Below are positions 33,178-35,998 of a stretch of DNA of 35,998 nucleotides, piece after piece. Made by a program: the position numbers and the translations under genes. The stretch is from Meiothermus sp. (lineage in GTDB: Bacteria; Deinococcota; Deinococci; Deinococcales; Thermaceae): assembly GCF_025060375.1 (NCBI RefSeq), contig NZ_JANXCG010000094.1, positions 1-35,998 of the forward strand. Direction: 5' to 3'. The stretch's first letter is position 1. Every line of letters begins with the position of its first letter. The notes beneath the pieces were generated by a model that made no database searches, was not told the DNA's origin, and saw nothing but the letters and a program-made list of their open reading frames with translations.

Positions 33178-33342
33178 GCCTGATTCCGGCTTTTTATATA
33201 AAAATCTCTTATCAATAAGTGAGTCTGTCTCGAAGAGTGAATTATTGGAGCTGCCCCTCGCTGCAAAAGCGCCTCTGCCTCGGCTCATCTCCCTCCTGCC
33301 CCCCTCACTGACCGGGTAGGGTTGCTTTGGTAGCCTTGGGTG
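33176..33342. other. AT-rich intergenic segment between divergent genes
   Basis: Bases 33190-33260 are unusually AT-rich for this window (TTTTTATATAAAAAT, then CTTAT-CA-ATAAG as a short inverted repeat). AAGCC (33176-33180) and GGCTT (33188-33192) followed by TTTATA would also serve as a plus-strand terminator. No coding frame is credible. TAGCCT at 33331-33336, six bases before the ATG at 33343, with CTGACC 18 bp upstream of it, is a possible leaderless promoter for the hydrolase gene. Confidence 0.45.
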
Positions 33343-34209
33343 ATGTTCGACGGCTTCCAGCGGATGGACATTCAGACCTCCCAGGTGCGCATCCATCTGG
33401 TCAAAGGTGGGGAAGGCCCCCCCCTCCTGCTGCTTCACGGCTATCCTCAGACCCACGCCATGTGGCACAGGCTGGCCCCCGCGCTGGCCGAGCACTTCAC
33501 TGTGGTGGCCCCAGACCTGCGCGGCTATGGCGACAGCGAGAAGCCGCCGGGCGACCCGGACCACCAGAACTACAGCAAGCGCCAGATGGCCCAGGACCAG
33601 GTTGAGGTTATGCAGGCCCTGGGGTTTGAGCGGTTTTCGGTGGTGGGCCACGACCGGGGTGGACGGGTGGGTCACCGCATGGCCCTCGATTACCCCGAGC
33701 GGGTGCTGAAGCTGGCGGTGTTGGACATCGCTCCCACCCCCTACGTCTTCGCCCACTTGAGCCGTGAACTGGCCTTGGCCTACTACCACTGGTTTTTCCT
33801 AGCCCAGCCCAAGGGCTTCCCCGAGCGCCTGATTGGCTTTGACCCCGTTGGGTTTTTGCACCGGAAGCTGGGCGGCTGGGGGACGGGCCTCTCGGCCTTT
33901 GCCCCCGAGGCCCTGGCTGAATACGAGCGCTGTTTCCGCGACCCCGCCACCATCCACGCCACCTGCGAGGACTATCGCGCAGCTGCCAGCATAGACCTAC
34001 AGCACCACGCTGCCGACGCAGAGAGAATACGCTGCCCTCTGCTGGTGCTGTGGGGCCGAAAGGGCGTGGTGCACCGCACCTGCGACCCCATTGCGGCCTG
34101 GCGGGAGTACGCCTGGGACGTGCGGGGGGAGGCCGTGGAGGCAGGCCACTTCCTGTGCGAGGAAAACCCCGCCGAGACCCTCAGGGCCCTGCTCGATTTC
34201 CTGCGCTGA
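33343..34209 (+). CDS. Alpha/beta hydrolase, fluoroacetate dehalogenase-like
   Basis: 288 residues from ATG 33343 (a GTG lies three bases earlier). Nucleophile Asp104 sits in VVGHDRGGRVGHR, with Arg105 and Arg108 for the substrate carboxylate. Acid Asp128 is in LDIAP, and His149-Trp150 in YYHWFFLAQP with Tyr211 in EDYRAAASIDL form the halide site. The base is His269 in EAGHF. This is the complete set of fluoroacetate dehalogenases (Asp104, Arg105, Arg108, Asp128, His149, Trp150, Tyr212, His271 in the Burkholderia FA1 enzyme), at nearly identical positions. HGYPQTHAMW forms the oxyanion region. Soluble, no signal peptide. Defluorination of haloacetates is the family prediction; epoxide hydrolases share the fold but use Tyr residues instead. 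An alcohol dehydrogenase follows. Confidence 0.88.
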   Translation: MFDGFQRMDIQTSQVRIHLVKGGEGPPLLLLHGYPQTHAMWHRLAPALAEHFTVVAPDLRGYGDSEKPPGDPDHQNYSKRQMAQDQVEVMQALGFERFSVVGHDRGGRVGHRMALDYPERVLKLAVLDIAPTPYVFAHLSRELALAYYHWFFLAQPKGFPERLIGFDPVGFLHRKLGGWGTGLSAFAPEALAEYERCFRDPATIHATCEDYRAAASIDLQHHAADAERIRCPLLVLWGRKGVVHRTCDPIAAWREYAWDVRGEAVEAGHFLCEENPAETLRALLDFLR

Positions 34210-34251
34210 AGGGCCTTGACCCACAGGCGGCGCGGGGAAGAAAATCCCTTC

Positions 34252-35259
34252 GTGGAACGGGTTGCGCGGGCCATGCTCCTCGAGCGGGTAGGCCACCCCC
34301 TGCGCCTAGGGGAGCTGAGGTTGCCAGAGCCCCAGGGCCGCCAGGTGCTGTTGCGGGTGCGGGCCTGCGGGGTTTGCCGCACCGATCTGCACATCTACGA
34401 GGGCGACCTGCCCCATCCCAAGCTGCCCTTGGTGCTGGGGCACGAGGTTGTGGGCGAGGTAGTGGCCCTGGGCCCGGAGGCCAGCCGCTTCCGGCTGGGC
34501 CAGCGGGTGGGGGTGCCCTGGTTGGGCTACACCTGTGGCCGCTGCCGCTACTGCCTGAGGGGCCAGGAGAACCTCTGTGAAGAGGCCCGCTTCACCGGCT
34601 ACACCCTGGACGGGGGCTACGCCGAGTACACCCTGGCCCACGAGGACTACTGCTTTGCGCTGCCGCCGGGATTGGACGACCTGGAGGCGGCCCCCCTGCT
34701 CTGTGCGGGCCTGATCGGCTACCGGGCCTACCGGCTGGCCGGGGCGGGGGTGGAGCGGCTGGGGCTTTATGGCTTTGGGGCTGCCGCCCACCTCATTGCC
34801 CAGGTTGCCGTATTTCAGGGGAAAAAGGTCTACGCCTTCACCCGGCCCGGCGACACCCAGGCCCAGCAGCTCGCCCTGCGGCTGGGAGCGGTTTGGGCCG
34901 GGGGCTCCGACCAGAAGCCCCCCGAGCCGCTGGACGCGGCCCTCATCTTCGCCCCGGTGGGGGCCCTGGTGCCCCAGGCCCTCCAGGCCGTCGACAAAGG
35001 TGGGGTGGTGGTCTGCGGAGGCATCCACATGAGCGAGATACCGGCCTTCCCCTACCGCCTGCTTTGGGAGGAGCGAGCGGTGCGCTCGGTGGCCAACCTG
35101 ACCCGTCGGGACGGCGAGGAGTTCTTGGCGCTGGCCGCTCAGGCCAAGGTAAGGCCCCAGGTGCAGCCGTTTGCCCTCGAGGAGGCCGACTTGGCCCTGC
35201 ATGCCCTGCGCGAGGGGCGGGTGCACGGGGCGGCGGTGCTCCGGGTGGGCGGGGGGTGA
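34252..35259 (+). CDS. Zinc-dependent alcohol dehydrogenase (MDR superfamily)
   Basis: 335 residues from GTG 34252 (MERVARAMLLERVGHPL). I prefer it because relatives usually have a residue run like RAM-LLE right after the start; ATG 34273 is the conservative alternative. Catalytic zinc ligands are Cys42 (ACGVCRTDLH), His64 (GHEVVGE) and Cys151. The structural zinc is bound by Cys95, Cys98, Cys101 and Cys109 (CGRCRYCLRGQENLC). The cofactor loop GLYGFGAAAHLIAQVA replaces the usual GxGxxG by GFGAAA, seen in this ADH subgroup. Oxidises or reduces primary/secondary alcohols with NAD(P). It starts 42 bp after the dehalogenase-like gene in the same direction; a common pathway is possible but unproven. 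Confidence 0.93.
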   Translation: MERVARAMLLERVGHPLRLGELRLPEPQGRQVLLRVRACGVCRTDLHIYEGDLPHPKLPLVLGHEVVGEVVALGPEASRFRLGQRVGVPWLGYTCGRCRYCLRGQENLCEEARFTGYTLDGGYAEYTLAHEDYCFALPPGLDDLEAAPLLCAGLIGYRAYRLAGAGVERLGLYGFGAAAHLIAQVAVFQGKKVYAFTRPGDTQAQQLALRLGAVWAGGSDQKPPEPLDAALIFAPVGALVPQALQAVDKGGVVVCGGIHMSEIPAFPYRLLWEERAVRSVANLTRRDGEEFLALAAQAKVRPQVQPFALEEADLALHALREGRVHGAAVLRVGGG

Positions 35260-35346
35260 AGGGGGAGTTGAGGCCCAGCAGACCCAAGCACCGCTGCTAG
35301 AGCATGCCCTCCAGAACAGGGACTGGCTCCCGCGCGGTTTAGCCGC

Positions 35347-35757
35347 TCAGCCCAGCCACTTTTCCATGAAAATCAGCTCGTCGCGGCGATAGCCCAGCCG
35401 CTCGAAGAAGTCCTGGGCCCCGGTGTACGAGGGCTCCACCAGCAGATTCAGCTTCAAGCAGCCCTTGGCCCTCAGGCGGGCCTCGAGCTCCTCCATCATC
35501 CGCTTGCCCCAGCCCTGCCCCTGACCGAAGGGGTGGATGGCCATGTGGTAGAGCCAGCCCCGCCGCCCGTCGTAGCCCGCGAGCAGCGCTCCTAGAATCT
35601 GACCGTCTTCCTCCACCACCAAGAACAGGTCGGGGTCGCGCTCGAGCTTTCGCTTTATCCCTTCAAAGCTGTCCGAAGGATTGAGCTCCAACCCTGCGGC
35701 TTGCCACAGGGCCAGCACGCTCGAGTAGTCTTCCAAGCGGAACTCGCGGATGGGCAT
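35347..35757 (-). CDS. GNAT-family N-acetyltransferase (YpeA-like)
   Basis: 136 residues from ATG 35757, MPIREFRLEDYSSVLALWQA. The acetyl-CoA loop is HPFGQGQGWGKRMMEELEARL, preceded by GWLYHMAIHP, and the C-terminal GAQDFFERLGYRRDELIFMEKWL is typical of YpeA/RimI-like members. Substrate unknown. TAGGCT eight bases before the ATG, with TTTCCC 17 bp farther up, suggests a leaderless transcript. Converges with the alcohol dehydrogenase gene. Confidence 0.92.
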   Translation of the reverse strand: MPIREFRLEDYSSVLALWQAAGLELNPSDSFEGIKRKLERDPDLFLVVEEDGQILGALLAGYDGRRGWLYHMAIHPFGQGQGWGKRMMEELEARLRAKGCLKLNLLVEPSYTGAQDFFERLGYRRDELIFMEKWLG

Positions 35758-35998
35758 GATGCACCAGCCTAGCGCAAACCCAGCCCTGGGGAAAGGGCCG
35801 TAGACTTCCCCTGGAGGACACCGTGCTCACGGCCCGGCCTCCGCCTTCACACCGGTCCTCCTGAAAAGCTCTGGAGAGGGGGATGGCTGGTATGAGGAAG
35901 AAGCCCGTAGGGCGGGCTGTGCCAGGATACGGGCGCAGTCTTCACCACGAGCACGGGGGGCCCGCATCTTGAACCGGGACATGGTGGCCATCATCAGG
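35758..35998. other. Window end without an assignable gene
   Basis: 241 bases. Apart from the promoter elements of the acetyltransferase gene I see no convincing coding. A 29-codon frame (ATG at 35883, after GGAGAGGGGG) reads MAGMRKKPVGRAVPGYGRSL and onward, with no recognisable features. A gene could begin near 35969-35981 (TTG or ATG, reading NRDMVAIIR) and continue beyond the window. Confidence 0.3.

Noticed and set aside
33127-33789. 220-codon minus-strand frame covering the AT-rich region and the hydrolase
   Set aside because: Opposite-strand shadow of the dehalogenase-like gene; no start signals and no recognisable domain.
34216-34251. Longer TTG start of the alcohol dehydrogenase
   Set aside because: Adds MTHRRRGEENPF, which is unlike the N-termini of the family, and begins only seven bases after the previous stop codon.
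35883-35972. 29-codon frame with a purine-rich leader near the window end
   Set aside because: Too short and featureless to call; no promoter seen. Mentioned in the window-end entry only.
1-35998. tRNA or rRNA genes, CRISPR arrays, IS elements, prophage or toxin-antitoxin genes
   Set aside because: No T-loop GGTTCRA with matching acceptor stem, no regularly spaced 28-37-bp repeats, and no transposase, integrase or phage-type protein was seen on either strand.

Overview
The window is GC-rich and reads as chromosomal DNA of a thermophile of the Deinococcus-Thermus phylum, family Thermaceae, most likely Meiothermus or a close relative. The reasons are the sufC-sufB-sufD-Rieske order, a 307-residue stand-alone proline dehydrogenase next to a 515-residue P5C dehydrogenase as in Thermus, frequent GTG starts, and many genes whose start codon lies only 6-9 bases after a TAnnnT box (leaderless transcripts). 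No tRNA, rRNA, CRISPR array, insertion sequence or prophage gene was recognised. The species is an inference, not a read-out.

Layout. 1-3176: phosphoenolpyruvate synthase (minus strand, cut by the window edge) diverges from its putative regulatory kinase/phosphotransferase across a short region with four GTGTA/TACAC boxes. 3203-7212: an Fe-S cluster assembly operon (sufC, sufB, sufD, Rieske protein) with a long hairpin in its leader and a GC-rich terminator. 7213-7581: a non-coding island full of inverted repeats. 7582-13919: cis-prenyltransferase, a large secreted protein of unknown function, an EamA transporter with a small membrane protein, moeA with dtd, and a short-chain dehydrogenase. 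13999-18276: a proline catabolism operon (GntR/FadR-type regulator, proline dehydrogenase, P5C dehydrogenase, class V aminotransferase) with a 17-bp palindromic operator touching the regulator start. 18339-21114: a free-standing alanyl-tRNA editing protein and a glycerol-3-phosphate dehydrogenase.

21119-26947: a tightly packed seven-gene minus-strand operon: class III CoA-transferase, NMT1/SsuA-type ABC importer (ATPase, permease, binding protein), RidA, MeaB GTPase and a PIG-L deacetylase, behind a good promoter. It looks like uptake and CoA activation of an unidentified organic acid. 27263-28524: a short unknown protein and an acetyltransferase flank a cluster of five DnaA-box-like sequences (27756-27824), four of them in the same orientation with 12-21-12 bp spacing. 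This is the most striking non-coding signal in the window. No dnaA or dnaN is nearby.

28634-35757: M23 peptidase, succinate-semialdehyde-type dehydrogenase, TlpA-like thioredoxin, YgaP-type small membrane protein, DUF3422 protein with a candidate 40-residue ORF in front of it, an alpha/beta hydrolase that keeps the full catalytic and halide-binding set of fluoroacetate dehalogenases, a zinc alcohol dehydrogenase, and a second acetyltransferase. Across the window the palindrome CTCGAG is strongly over-represented.
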